50,608 nucleotides of DNA from CAVXAE01 sp044225565 (lineage in GTDB: Bacteria; Pseudomonadota; Gammaproteobacteria; Steroidobacterales; Steroidobacteraceae), in contig JBGAIL010000007.1 of NCBI GenBank assembly GCA_044225565.1, positions 1-50,608 on the forward strand, read 5' to 3'. The notes below the pieces were generated by a model. That model saw nothing but the letters and a program-made list of their open reading frames with translations. It did no database searches and had not been told where the DNA came from. The translations under genes and the position numbers were made by a program. Every line of letters begins with the position of its first letter. Position 1 is the stretch's first letter. Below are positions 24,031-33,055 of the stretch, one piece after another.

Positions 24031-25299
24031 ATGCGAGTTTTCCCGAGATTCGTGGCGCAGGTCGTCTGCGTCACATGGCTGATCGGCTCGTCGGCGGCAC
24101 GCGCCGAGGATGCGGCGATCACGCTGGCGCGAGCGCTGGAACGCGCCGCGGCCCATCATCCGGCGCTCGTCGTGGGCGAAGCGGCCTTGCGCGCCCAGGC
24201 GGGACGAGGCGCTGAGGCGGCGCTGCGGCCGCAATCGAGCGCCGAGCTCATGGTTGAAGATGCCGCGGGCACGGGTGACCGGCGGGGCTTCTCGTCGTCG
24301 CAGGCGACGTTGAGCCTGAGTCATCTTTTCGAGCTGGGCGACAAACGCGAGGGGCGCATCGCCGTTGCGCGCGCGGAAGAGTCGCTGCTGCGGACCGAGC
24401 AGGATGTGCGTCGGCTCGATGTCGGAGCAGAGGTCGCGCGCCGCTTCGTGCAGACCCTGCTGGCGCAGGCTCAATCCGACGTGGCCACCGACGCTCTGGC
24501 CGGTGCGCACCGAACTCTGGCCGCCGTCGACAAACGCGTCCGCAATGCGCTGGCGCCTGCCGCCGAAGCCGTGCGCGCCGAGGTGGGTCTCGAGCAGGCG
24601 AAGTTGGATCTGGAGCATGCCGAGCACGAGCTGAAAGGAGCACGGCAGTTTCTCGCGGCGGCCATGGGCGAGCGTGAGGTCGGCTTCGGTCGAAGCGCTG
24701 GCTCGCTCCTGGAGCTCGGCGAGACGCTTCCCTTCGAAGCGCTCGAGAAGCGCATCGAGTCGAGCCCCGACTTCACTCGCTTCGCCGACCAGGCTCGCGT
24801 GCGCGACGCGCAGATCCGGCTCGCAGAGATGCGGCGCCGCCCGGATGTGCGCACCCAGATCGGCGTGCGTCAGTACGGCGACGGCGATGACGTGGCGCTG
24901 ATGGCCGGCGTCTCGGTGCCGATCGGATCGCGCCGGCGCGCCGCGAGCGGCATCGAGATCGCCCGGGCGGAACGGGCACAGGTCGACGCCGAGAAGGAGG
25001 CCGCATTCCTCACCGTACGGGCGCAGCTCTTCGACCAGTACCAGGAGCTCGAGCATGCGCGGCTCGAGACGCGTGTCTTGCAGGACACGGTCATTCCGCG
25101 ACTCGCCGATGCCCTGCGGAAGAGCGAGTACGCCTACCAGCGCGGCCGCTATTCCTACCTGGAGTGGAGCCAGGTCCAGGGCGATCTCTTCGCGGCGCGC
25201 CGGCGGCTGAACGAGGTGACCGCCAGGTTCCACACCCTGCGGATCGAGATCGAGCGGATGAGCGGAGAGCGCGTCGCGCTCGATGGAGAATCACGATGA
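24031..25299 (+). CDS. czcC: TolC-family outer-membrane efflux protein (CzcC-like)
   Basis: 422 aa, ATG after GGGAGG. Signal peptide about 1-27 (VVCVTWLIGSSAARAED). Two outer-membrane efflux protein repeats: the first opens with ITLARALERAAAHHPALVVG, the second with RIESSPDFTRFADQARVRDA, and long coiled-coil helices follow. It forms the outer-membrane duct of a CBA heavy-metal efflux pump. The stop overlaps the adaptor start by 4 bp (ATGA). Confidence 0.9.
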   Translation: MRVFPRFVAQVVCVTWLIGSSAARAEDAAITLARALERAAAHHPALVVGEAALRAQAGRGAEAALRPQSSAELMVEDAAGTGDRRGFSSSQATLSLSHLFELGDKREGRIAVARAEESLLRTEQDVRRLDVGAEVARRFVQTLLAQAQSDVATDALAGAHRTLAAVDKRVRNALAPAAEAVRAEVGLEQAKLDLEHAEHELKGARQFLAAAMGEREVGFGRSAGSLLELGETLPFEALEKRIESSPDFTRFADQARVRDAQIRLAEMRRRPDVRTQIGVRQYGDGDDVALMAGVSVPIGSRRRAASGIEIARAERAQVDAEKEAAFLTVRAQLFDQYQELEHARLETRVLQDTVIPRLADALRKSEYAYQRGRYSYLEWSQVQGDLFAARRRLNEVTARFHTLRIEIERMSGERVALDGESR

Positions 25300-26558
25300 G
25301 AACGTTGCATGCATCCCTGTGGACCGGCCTTGCGTGCGCCGTGCTCCTGGCGGCTTGTGGTCGCGGAGAGCCGGCCGGGGAGAAGGAGAGCGAAGCGCAT
25401 GGAGCCGCCGCCGAGGAATTCGAGCGTGGCCCGCACCGTGGGCGTTTGCTGCGCGATGGCAGTTTTGCGCTGGAGTTGCAGATCTTCGAAGAAGGCGTGC
25501 CACCGGAGTACCACGTGTACCTGTTCCGGGATGGCAAGCCCGTCGATCCGGCCTCCGCCCGGGTGGCCGTGAAGCTGACCCGGCTGGACGGCGAAGTGAA
25601 CGCCTTCACCTTCACGCCCGAAGGCGGATTCCTGCGGGGATCGGGCGTCGTCCACGAGCCGCATTCCTTCAGTGTGGAAGTGACGGCCGAGGAGGGCGGC
25701 AAGGCGCACCGGTGGAGCTTCGACAGCTTCGAGGGGCGCGTCACCATCGCCGCGAAGACCGCAGCCGAAGCGGGCATCCGCGTGGAGCGTGCGGGCCCCG
25801 CGACGATCGGCGATCTCGTTCCGCTGACCGGACGGCTCACACCGGATGCCGAGCGCACCCGCAACGTGTCGGCACGCTTCCCCGGCTTGATCCGCGAGGT
25901 CAGGCGCTCCGTCGGCGATCCGGTTCGCGCGGGCGACCGGCTCGCGACCATCGAGAGCAACGAGAGCCTGGAGAGCTATCCGCTGCTCGCGCCGATCAGC
26001 GGCGTCATCACCGAGCGGCACACCAACCCCGGCGAGAATGCGACGGGCGAGCCGCTGTTCGTCATTGCCGATTACGACTCGCTCTGGGCGGAGCTTGCGT
26101 TGTTTCCGAAAGACCTGCCTCGCATCAAGCCTGGACAGAAGGTGCAGTTGAAGGCGGCGGACGGGTCGCTGTCGCGAGAGGGTCGCGTGGTTCGCGTCGC
26201 GCCCGCGGAAGGCGCCGTGCATGGCGCGACGACCGGCCTGTACGAAGTTCGCGTCGCCCTCGACAACAAGGATCGCGCATGGACGCCAGGCCTGTTCGTG
26301 GAAGGGCGGATCGAGGTGTCGCAGGTGCAGGTGCCGCTGGCCGTCAGGCGCAGCGGCTTGCAGGCCTTCCGCGACTTCACCGTCGTGTTCGAGCAGGTCG
26401 GCGAGACGTACGAAGTGCGGATGCTGGAGCTCGGGCGGCAGGATGAGACCTGGGCCGAGGTGCTCGGTGGCTTGAAGCCCGGCGTGCAGTACGTGATCGG
26501 GAACAGCTACCTCATCAAGGCCGACATCGAGAAGTCCGGCGCGAGTCACGATCACTAG
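25296..26558 (+). CDS. czcB: RND efflux periplasmic adaptor lipoprotein (CzcB-like)
   Basis: 420 aa from the ATG in the ATGA overlap. Lipoprotein signal with lipobox LAAC (Cys21). An acidic/His linker (GEKESEAHGAAAEEFERGPH) is followed by an N-terminal CzcB-type domain, the lipoyl/barrel-sandwich segment (NVSARFPGLIREVRRSVGD and YPLLAPISGVITERH), a beta-barrel and a membrane-proximal domain. The C-terminal end GASHDH is His-containing. It connects the CzcA pump to CzcC and probably passes periplasmic metal to the pump. Confidence 0.92.
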   Translation: MRTLHASLWTGLACAVLLAACGRGEPAGEKESEAHGAAAEEFERGPHRGRLLRDGSFALELQIFEEGVPPEYHVYLFRDGKPVDPASARVAVKLTRLDGEVNAFTFTPEGGFLRGSGVVHEPHSFSVEVTAEEGGKAHRWSFDSFEGRVTIAAKTAAEAGIRVERAGPATIGDLVPLTGRLTPDAERTRNVSARFPGLIREVRRSVGDPVRAGDRLATIESNESLESYPLLAPISGVITERHTNPGENATGEPLFVIADYDSLWAELALFPKDLPRIKPGQKVQLKAADGSLSREGRVVRVAPAEGAVHGATTGLYEVRVALDNKDRAWTPGLFVEGRIEVSQVQVPLAVRRSGLQAFRDFTVVFEQVGETYEVRMLELGRQDETWAEVLGGLKPGVQYVIGNSYLIKADIEKSGASHDH

Positions 26559-26569
26559 AGGCGCCGCCC

Positions 26570-29500
26570 ATGCTCACGCGCATCCTGCATTTCAGTCTCC
26601 GGTTCCGCTTCGCCGTGCTGGTCGCGGCGCTCGCGCTGGGCCTGCTCGGCGTCTGGAGCTTCCAGCGGCTCCCGATCGATGCCGTACCGGACATCACGAA
26701 CGTCCAGGTGCAGATCAACACCGAGGCGGCGGGCTTCACTCCGCTCGAGGCCGAGCAGCGCATCACCTTTCCGCTCGAGACGGCCATGGCAGGCCTCGCG
26801 AAGCTGGAATACACGCGCTCGCTGTCGCGATACGGCTTGTCGCAGGTGACCGTCGTCTTCGAAGAAGGCACGGACCTGTACTTCGCGCGGCAACAGGTCG
26901 TGGAACGCCTGCAAACCGTTCGCGCGTCGTTGCCACCCGGCGTCGAGCCGGAGATGGGTCCCGCAGCGACGGGTCTGGGCGAGATTTTCATGTACACCGT
27001 CGATGCAAGCGCGAAAGCAGGTGCGGCATCGAGCGTCACCGCCACGGATCTGCGGATGGCGCAGGACTGGATCGTGCGCCCGCAACTGCTCCGCGTGCCG
27101 GGCGTGGCGGACGTCAACACCGTGGGCGGCTACCAGAAGCAGTTCCTGGTGCAGCCCGAGCCCACCAGGCTGCTGTCACACGGCATCACGGTCACCGAGC
27201 TGGTGCAGGCACTCGGGCGCAACAACGCCAACCGCGGTGCGGGCTACATCGAGCGGCATGGCCAGCAGATGCTGGTGCGCGTGCCTGGGCAGGTGGGATC
27301 AGGGGACGCCGCCATCGAGGATCTCGAGCGCATCGTCGTGAAGAACGTCGGCGGCGCGCCGGTGCGCGTCGGAGACATCGCGAGTGTCGCGATCGGCTCC
27401 GAGCTGCGCACTGGCGCGGCTACCCAGAACGGCCGCGAGGTCGTGCTGGGCACCGTGCTCATGCGCGTGGGCGAGAACAGCCGCACGGTCGCGCAGGCGG
27501 TCGCGAAAAAGCTCGAGGAGATCGGGCCGACGCTGCCTCCGGGCATCACCGTCACGACGAGCTACGACCGGACCACGCTCGTCGAGAAGACGCTCGCCAC
27601 GGTCGAAAAGAATCTCGTGGAAGGCGCGCTGCTGGTCATCGTAGTGCTGTTCGCGCTGCTGGGAAACATCCGCGCCGCGCTCATCACGGCGATGGTCATC
27701 CCGCTCACCATGATGATGACGATCACCGGCATGGTGCGGGCCGGCGTGTCCGCCAACCTGATGAGCCTGGGCGCGCTGGACTTCGGCCTCATCGTCGATG
27801 GCGCCGTCATCATCGTCGAGAACTGCCTGCGCAGGCTGGGGCTCGCCAGCCGTGGCGAAGAGGCGCTGCCCCTCGCGCAGCGCCTCGAGATCGTGTTCGA
27901 CGCCACACGGGAGGTGCTCCGCCCGGCCTTGTTCGGCGTATTCATCATCACGGCGGTGTATCTGCCGATCTTCGCGTTGAGCGGCGTCGAAGGGAAGATG
28001 TTCCACCCGATGGCGCAAACGGTGGTCATGGCCCTGGTCGCGGCCATGGTCCTGTCGGTGACGGCCGTGCCGGCCGCCGTGGCACTGTGGATTCGCAAGC
28101 CGAAGGCGCACAGCGAAGATCGGTTCGCGCGCCTGACGCATCGGCTGTACGAGCCGGTGCTGAACGGAGCCATCCGGGCACGCGTCGCGGTCGTGGTGGC
28201 GGCCGCTGCGCTGGCAGGGCTGACCACCTTCGTGGCGATGCGCATGGGGTCGGAGTTCCTGCCGAGCCTCGATGAGGGCGACATCGCCATGCACGCGCTG
28301 CGCATCCCGGGAACCAGCCTCACGCAGGCGGTCGGCATGCAGACGCAGCTCGAGGCGACCGTGCGCGCCTTGCCCGAGGTCGACCATATCGTGGCCAAGA
28401 TCGGCACGGCCGATATCGCGACCGATCCCATGCCGCCGAGCGTCGCGGACAACTTCATCATCCTGAAGGACCGCAAGGCGTGGCCGGACCGGCGCAAGCC
28501 CAAGTCCGAAGTCGTCGCCGAGCTCGAGCGGGCGGTGGGGCAGATTCCCGGCAACAACTACGAGTTCACGCAGCCGATCCAGATGCGCTTCAACGAGCTG
28601 CTGTCCGGCGTGCGGGCGGACGTGGCCGTGAAGGTCTATGGCGACGACCTCGATACGCTCGCGGCCATCGGCAAGAGCCTGGAAGGCGTGGTGAGCGGCA
28701 TCTCCGGTGCCCGGGACGTGGCGCTGGAGCAGGTGACCGGCCTGCCGGTCCTGAGCGTGCAGCCGCATCGCGAGATACTGTCCCGCTACGGGCTCGACGT
28801 CGCGACGCTGCAGGACGTCGTCGCCGCAGCCTATGGCGGGGAGCCCGTCGGCGCGGTGTTCGAAGGCGATCGACGGCACGACCTCGTCGTGCGCCTGCCG
28901 GAGTCCCTGCGTTCCAACCTCGAAGCGTTCGCCCGCCTGCCGGTGCCCCTGCCCAGCGGAGGTTACGTCCCGCTGGGCGAGGTCGCCGGGCTCGATCTCG
29001 CCCAGGGTCCGAACCAGATCAATCGCGAGAACGGCAAGCGCAGGGTCGTGGTGACGACGAACGTCCGGGGACGCGACCTGGGATCGTTCATCGCCGAAGT
29101 GCAGGAGCGGGTGGCGGAAGAAGCGGAGCTGCCGCCCGGCTACTGGGTCGACTACGGTGGCACGTTCGAGCAGCTGCAGTCGGCCAGCGCCCGTCTCGCC
29201 ATCGTGGTGCCGATCACGCTCGCACTGATCCTGGGGTTGCTGTGGCTGGCGTTCGGCTCGCTGCCGACGGCGCTCCTGATCTTCACCGGGGTGCCTCTCG
29301 CCTTGACCGGCGGCATCATTGCGCTCTGGCTGCGCGACATCCCGTTGTCCATCTCCGCCGGCGTCGGCTTCATCGCGCTCTCCGGCGTCGCGGTCCTCAA
29401 CGGGCTGGTGCTCGTCAGCTTCATTCGCGATCTGCGTCAGCAGGGAATGGCGCTGGATGAGGCGATCCGGCACGGCGCCATGACGCGATTGCGGCCCGTG

Positions 29501-29722
29501 TTGATGACGGCGCTGGTCGCCGCGCTCGGGTTCGTGCCCATGGCCTTCAATACCGGCATCGGCAGCGAGGTGCAGAGGCCGCTCGCCACGGTGGTGATCG
29601 GCGGCGTGATCTCCTCGACCGTCCTCACGTTGCTGGTATTGCCCGCCTTGTACCGCCTGGCGGCAAGGTATCTCGATACCCGGGCCCCGATCAGGACTCC
29701 GGCTCGAGCAGGCGCTGCGTGA
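26570..29722 (+). CDS. czcA: Heavy-metal efflux RND pump (CzcA/CusA family)
   Basis: 1050 aa, 12 membrane helices with two large periplasmic loops. It begins with the family hallmark FQRLPIDAVPDITNVQVQIN. Helix 4 carries DFGLIVDGAVIIVEN (Asp404, Asp410, Glu417), the pattern of the divalent-cation (Co/Zn/Cd/Ni) HME subgroup rather than the monovalent Cu/Ag subgroup. It exports periplasmic or cytosolic metal by proton antiport as a trimer with CzcB and CzcC. The 3' end overlaps the convergent LysR gene by 32 bp. Metal identity is inferred from the motif only. Confidence 0.94.
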   Translation: MLTRILHFSLRFRFAVLVAALALGLLGVWSFQRLPIDAVPDITNVQVQINTEAAGFTPLEAEQRITFPLETAMAGLAKLEYTRSLSRYGLSQVTVVFEEGTDLYFARQQVVERLQTVRASLPPGVEPEMGPAATGLGEIFMYTVDASAKAGAASSVTATDLRMAQDWIVRPQLLRVPGVADVNTVGGYQKQFLVQPEPTRLLSHGITVTELVQALGRNNANRGAGYIERHGQQMLVRVPGQVGSGDAAIEDLERIVVKNVGGAPVRVGDIASVAIGSELRTGAATQNGREVVLGTVLMRVGENSRTVAQAVAKKLEEIGPTLPPGITVTTSYDRTTLVEKTLATVEKNLVEGALLVIVVLFALLGNIRAALITAMVIPLTMMMTITGMVRAGVSANLMSLGALDFGLIVDGAVIIVENCLRRLGLASRGEEALPLAQRLEIVFDATREVLRPALFGVFIITAVYLPIFALSGVEGKMFHPMAQTVVMALVAAMVLSVTAVPAAVALWIRKPKAHSEDRFARLTHRLYEPVLNGAIRARVAVVVAAAALAGLTTFVAMRMGSEFLPSLDEGDIAMHALRIPGTSLTQAVGMQTQLEATVRALPEVDHIVAKIGTADIATDPMPPSVADNFIILKDRKAWPDRRKPKSEVVAELERAVGQIPGNNYEFTQPIQMRFNELLSGVRADVAVKVYGDDLDTLAAIGKSLEGVVSGISGARDVALEQVTGLPVLSVQPHREILSRYGLDVATLQDVVAAAYGGEPVGAVFEGDRRHDLVVRLPESLRSNLEAFARLPVPLPSGGYVPLGEVAGLDLAQGPNQINRENGKRRVVVTTNVRGRDLGSFIAEVQERVAEEAELPPGYWVDYGGTFEQLQSASARLAIVVPITLALILGLLWLAFGSLPTALLIFTGVPLALTGGIIALWLRDIPLSISAGVGFIALSGVAVLNGLVLVSFIRDLRQQGMALDEAIRHGAMTRLRPVLMTALVAALGFVPMAFNTGIGSEVQRPLATVVIGGVISSTVLTLLVLPALYRLAARYLDTRAPIRTPARAGAA

Positions 29723-30623
29723 GCTGCTCGAGCTGCTCCCTGGCGTTGCGCTTGAGCTGGGTGCCGAACGCGGTGGCGAGGGCCGGCACGGGCTTGTGCT
29801 GCGAGGTGAGCAGGTAGATCTTGAAGCGCAGCTCCGGGCGGAAGCGGCGGATCTCGTAGCCCATGTGCTGGAATTCCCAGGCGCTCACGGCGTTGACCAG
29901 CGAGATGCCCGCGCCGGCGGCGACGAAATTGCAGGTGGCCGAGCCGATGATGGTGTCGAAGCGCGACTGGGCCCGGATGTCGAACGTCTTGAACAGCGCG
30001 GCGATCTTGTCGCGCGTGCCATCCATGCCGCCCGTCTGGACGAAGCTCTGGCCGTGGAAGTCCTCGGGCTTGATGACGCTCTTGCGCGTGAGCTCGTGCC
30101 CGCGCGGCAGCACGCACACGGCTTCGACGGAGGCGAGCAGCTCCGCCTTCACTCTAGGGTCGTCACCGAGCATGCCGATGCCGATGTCGGACTGGCCGCT
30201 CGCGATCCATTCCAGGATGCGGGTGGAGCTCTGCGTCTGCACCGCGAAGCTGAGATCGGGCTTGCCCCTGGCGAACTCCACGCACTGCTGCGGCAGCCAG
30301 GTGTTGCACAGCATGGGCAGGCACACGACGCTCAGCTTGCCGCGCTTCATGCTCTTGATCTCCTTCGCCGCGAGCAGGAGGCTCTCGAGGATGGAGAAGG
30401 ACTGCGCGACGTGCTCGTAGAAGATCTGCGCTTCCGGCGTGGCGCGCAGCCTGCCGCGGGTGCGCTCGAAAAGCGCCATGCCCACGGAGCGCTCGAGCTG
30501 CGCGATGAGCTTGCTCACCGCGGGCTGCGTGAGAGAGAGCTTGTGCGAGGCCGCCGTGACCGAGCCCGTCTCCACGACGGCCTTGAAGGCTTCTACCTGG
30601 CGGATCTTGAGCGTGGATTCCAC
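29691..30623 (-). CDS. LysR-family regulator of the opine/amino-acid cluster (OccR/NocR-like)
   Basis: 310 aa, apparently from a GTG start (no ATG nearby). Winged helix-turn-helix at about 5-65 (VEAFKAVVETGSVTAASHKL, then LTQPAVSKLIAQLE), followed by the substrate-binding domain. Overall it resembles OccR/NocR, which respond to opines. It is the last gene of the minus-strand run binding protein, permease, permease, regulator. It probably controls the divergent promoters at 32940-33055 in response to the imported compound; this is inference from position. Confidence 0.88.
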   Translation of the reverse strand: MESTLKIRQVEAFKAVVETGSVTAASHKLSLTQPAVSKLIAQLERSVGMALFERTRGRLRATPEAQIFYEHVAQSFSILESLLLAAKEIKSMKRGKLSVVCLPMLCNTWLPQQCVEFARGKPDLSFAVQTQSSTRILEWIASGQSDIGIGMLGDDPRVKAELLASVEAVCVLPRGHELTRKSVIKPEDFHGQSFVQTGGMDGTRDKIAALFKTFDIRAQSRFDTIIGSATCNFVAAGAGISLVNAVSAWEFQHMGYEIRRFRPELRFKIYLLTSQHKPVPALATAFGTQLKRNAREQLEQLTQRLLEPES

Positions 30624-30649
30624 GGCGGGATTATAGGCAGGGCGGGGCT

Positions 30650-31330
30650 TCAGCGCGCATGGCTGCCGGCTCGTGCCTCCGCCCGGCCGAGCAGGCGGGT
30701 GAAGACGAGGTTGAGCGCCAGGTAGATGAGCCCGGCGGCGATGAAGGTTTCGATGGGGGTGTAGGTCTTGGAGGCGAGGTTGCGGGCGATGCCGGTGACC
30801 TCCATCAGCGTGATGGTGCTGGCGAGCGCGCTGGCCTTCACCATGATGACCACTTCGTTGCCGTAGGCCGGCAGGAACTGCCGCAGCGCCTGCGGCAGGA
30901 TGACCTGCATGAACCGTTCACGGCGGCTCATGCCGTAGGCGAGGGCCGCTTCCACCTGCCCGTGCTCGACCGACTGGATCGCGCCGCGGATGGCCTCGCT
31001 GGTATAGGCGGCCGAGTTCAGCGAGAGGGCCAGGATGGCGCACCAGAATTCCTCGCGCAGCATGGGCCAGGCGAAGGAGTCGCGGATCAGCTCGATCTGG
31101 CCGAGGCCGAAATAGATGAGGAAGATCTGCACCAGCAGCGGCGTGCCGCGGATGACGTACACGTAGAGATGCGCCAGCTGCGACAGCACGGGCACGCGGC
31201 TCATGCGCAGGAAGGCGGTGATGCCGCCCATGAGGAACCCGAAGGCGAGCGCGAGCAGCACGATCTGCAGTGTGAGCGGCACGCCTTCGAGCAGCAGCAG
31301 GAAATGCTGGAAGATGACTTGAGGGCTCAT
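30650..31330 (-). CDS. Polar amino acid/opine ABC transporter permease (HisM/OccM type)
   Basis: 226 aa from ATG 31330. The start overlaps the stop of the upstream permease (ATGA). The typical beginning is VPLTLQIVLLALAFGFLMGG; about five helices; the coupling (EAA) loop is EHGQVEAALAYGMSRRERFMQVILPQA. It forms the inner-membrane channel with the adjacent permease. Confidence 0.92.
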   Translation of the reverse strand: MSPQVIFQHFLLLLEGVPLTLQIVLLALAFGFLMGGITAFLRMSRVPVLSQLAHLYVYVIRGTPLLVQIFLIYFGLGQIELIRDSFAWPMLREEFWCAILALSLNSAAYTSEAIRGAIQSVEHGQVEAALAYGMSRRERFMQVILPQALRQFLPAYGNEVVIMVKASALASTITLMEVTGIARNLASKTYTPIETFIAAGLIYLALNLVFTRLLGRAEARAGSHAR

Positions 31331-32046
31331 GGCGTGGCGAGCCCTCTCAACCCGCGGCGCGTGCGGCGTTCCAGGAACCCGAAGACGGAGTTCGATCCCG
31401 TGGAGAGCAGCAGGTAGAGGATGAGCGCGGCTCCGTAGAAGTAGAGCGGCATGCGCGTCGAGCCGGTGGCGATGCCCGCGGCGCGCATGAGCTCGACGAG
31501 GCCGGTGATCGAGATGAGCGCAGTGTCCTTGAGCGTGAGCAGCCACACGTTGCCGAGGCCGGGCAGGGCGATGCGCAGCAGTTGCGGGAACAGGACGCGC
31601 CGGAACAGGCTGAGCCGCGACCAGCCGAAGGCCTGCGCGGCTTCGATCTGCCGGCGGTCGATGGCTTTGAATGCGCCGCGCATGATCTCCGTAGCGTAGG
31701 CGCCGCAGATGACGCTGAGACTGAGGAGGCCCGCAAGGAAGGCGCTGGGCTCGAATTCGCCTTCATAGCCGAACGCACTCAGCACCAGGCGCATGAGCTG
31801 CCCGCCGCCGAAGAAGAACAGGTACACGACGAGGAGCTCGGGCACGCCGCGCACGCAGGAGGTGTACGCCGTGACCAGCGCGGAGCCGAACGGATTCCCT
31901 CGCTCCTTCACGGTGGCGGCCACGGTGCCGATGACGCAGCCCACGCCGAAAGCCGGCACGGCGAGCGCGAGCGTCATGAGCGTGCCGATGAGCAGCTCGT
32001 CGCCCCAACCCTTGTCGCCCAAAGAGAGCAGCTCGAGGATGCCCAT
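31327..32046 (-). CDS. Polar amino acid/opine ABC transporter permease (HisQ/OccQ type)
   Basis: 239 aa from ATG 32046, 2 bp after the binding-protein stop. Begins MGILELLSLGDKGWGDELL, as in HisQ/OccQ proteins; the EAA loop is RRQIEAAQAFGWSRLSLFRRV. It pairs with the downstream permease. Confidence 0.92.
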   Translation of the reverse strand: MGILELLSLGDKGWGDELLIGTLMTLALAVPAFGVGCVIGTVAATVKERGNPFGSALVTAYTSCVRGVPELLVVYLFFFGGGQLMRLVLSAFGYEGEFEPSAFLAGLLSLSVICGAYATEIMRGAFKAIDRRQIEAAQAFGWSRLSLFRRVLFPQLLRIALPGLGNVWLLTLKDTALISITGLVELMRAAGIATGSTRMPLYFYGAALILYLLLSTGSNSVFGFLERRTRRGLRGLATP

Positions 32047-32048
32047 GC

Positions 32049-32939
32049 TCAATTCCCTGCCACGTTCGGCGACGGCGCGTCGTAGCGGATGGAGCCGTCG
32101 ATGCCGAACCATTGCCGGCTCATGCGGCTCACGGTGCCGTCCGCGCTGGCTTTCACGAGCGCTTCGTCCAGCTGCTGGCGCAGCGTCGTGCTTTTCTTGT
32201 TGAGCCCGAAGGCGACGCCGTCACCGAGCGAGCCCCCGCGGAAGCCCGGGCCGAACCTGCCGAACTCCCGTCCGCGCTCGTGCTCCTCGGCGATGAAGGC
32301 GTTGGTGTTGGCGAAGCCGACGACGACCGCATCCACCCGCCCGATGACGAGATCGAGGAACAGGTTCTCCTGCTTCGGATAGATGCGGATGCGCCCGACG
32401 GACGGGAAGCGCTCGCGCACGAAGTCTTCGTGCGTGGTGGAGCCTTCGACGCCGACGACCGCGCCCTGCAGATGCTGCGCGATGCCAGCCATGGCCCGTG
32501 CATCGCCCGCCTGCGGCATGCCGAGATCGATGACTTGTTGCGACTGGGGGTAGTAGACCTTGCTGCCCTTGCGCGCGATGAAGTAAGTGGGCGCGGAGAA
32601 GTACGGCAGGCTGAAATCGATGACCTTGCGGCGCTCCGGGCGGATGGACAGCGCCGACATGATGATGTCCACGCTGCCTTCCTGCAGCTTCGGGATCATG
32701 CCGATCCATTCGGTGGTGACGAACGTGCAGCGCCGCTGCATGCGGCGGCACAGGTCCTTGATGAGATCGATCTCGAAGCCGACCAGCTCGCCTGCCGAGG
32801 TGGTGGCGTTGTAGGGCGGATAGGCGCCGTCCGTACCGATGCGCAACGGGCGATCCTGCGCTTCGGCGCCGCCCGGGGCGAGCAGCGCGAGCCCTGCGAG
32901 AGCGCCGATAACCGTGCGGAATACAGAAGCGCGATTCAT
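32049..32939 (-). CDS. Periplasmic amino acid/opine-binding protein (OccT/ArgT-like)
   Basis: 296 aa from ATG 32939. Signal peptide about 1-27 (VIGALAGLALLAPGGAEAQ). SBP_bac_3 fold: PLRIGTDGAYPPYNATTSAG, GFEIDLIKDLCRRM, PKLQEGSVDIIMSALSI and RRKVIDFSLPYF. This family binds basic or polar amino acids and opines (octopine, nopaline). The specificity-determining residues were not resolved. First gene of the minus-strand operon; the promoter must lie in the 116-bp gap to the aldehyde dehydrogenase gene. Confidence 0.9.
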   Translation of the reverse strand: MNRASVFRTVIGALAGLALLAPGGAEAQDRPLRIGTDGAYPPYNATTSAGELVGFEIDLIKDLCRRMQRRCTFVTTEWIGMIPKLQEGSVDIIMSALSIRPERRKVIDFSLPYFSAPTYFIARKGSKVYYPQSQQVIDLGMPQAGDARAMAGIAQHLQGAVVGVEGSTTHEDFVRERFPSVGRIRIYPKQENLFLDLVIGRVDAVVVGFANTNAFIAEEHERGREFGRFGPGFRGGSLGDGVAFGLNKKSTTLRQQLDEALVKASADGTVSRMSRQWFGIDGSIRYDAPSPNVAGN

Positions 32940-33055
32940 GAATGCCCCGACGGATTCTGCTGTGTGCCTGCGCGGATCACTCGCTACACTATCCGGCGAG
33001 CGCTGCGTTTCCGCAAGCGATTTTGAGTTCACGGAATCAAACACGGACCTCGTCG

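Noticed and set aside
27299..29473. Long open frame on the minus strand opposite czcA
   Set aside because: Low-complexity Arg/His/Asp-rich translation with no recognisable domain; the plus strand carries an intact RND pump.
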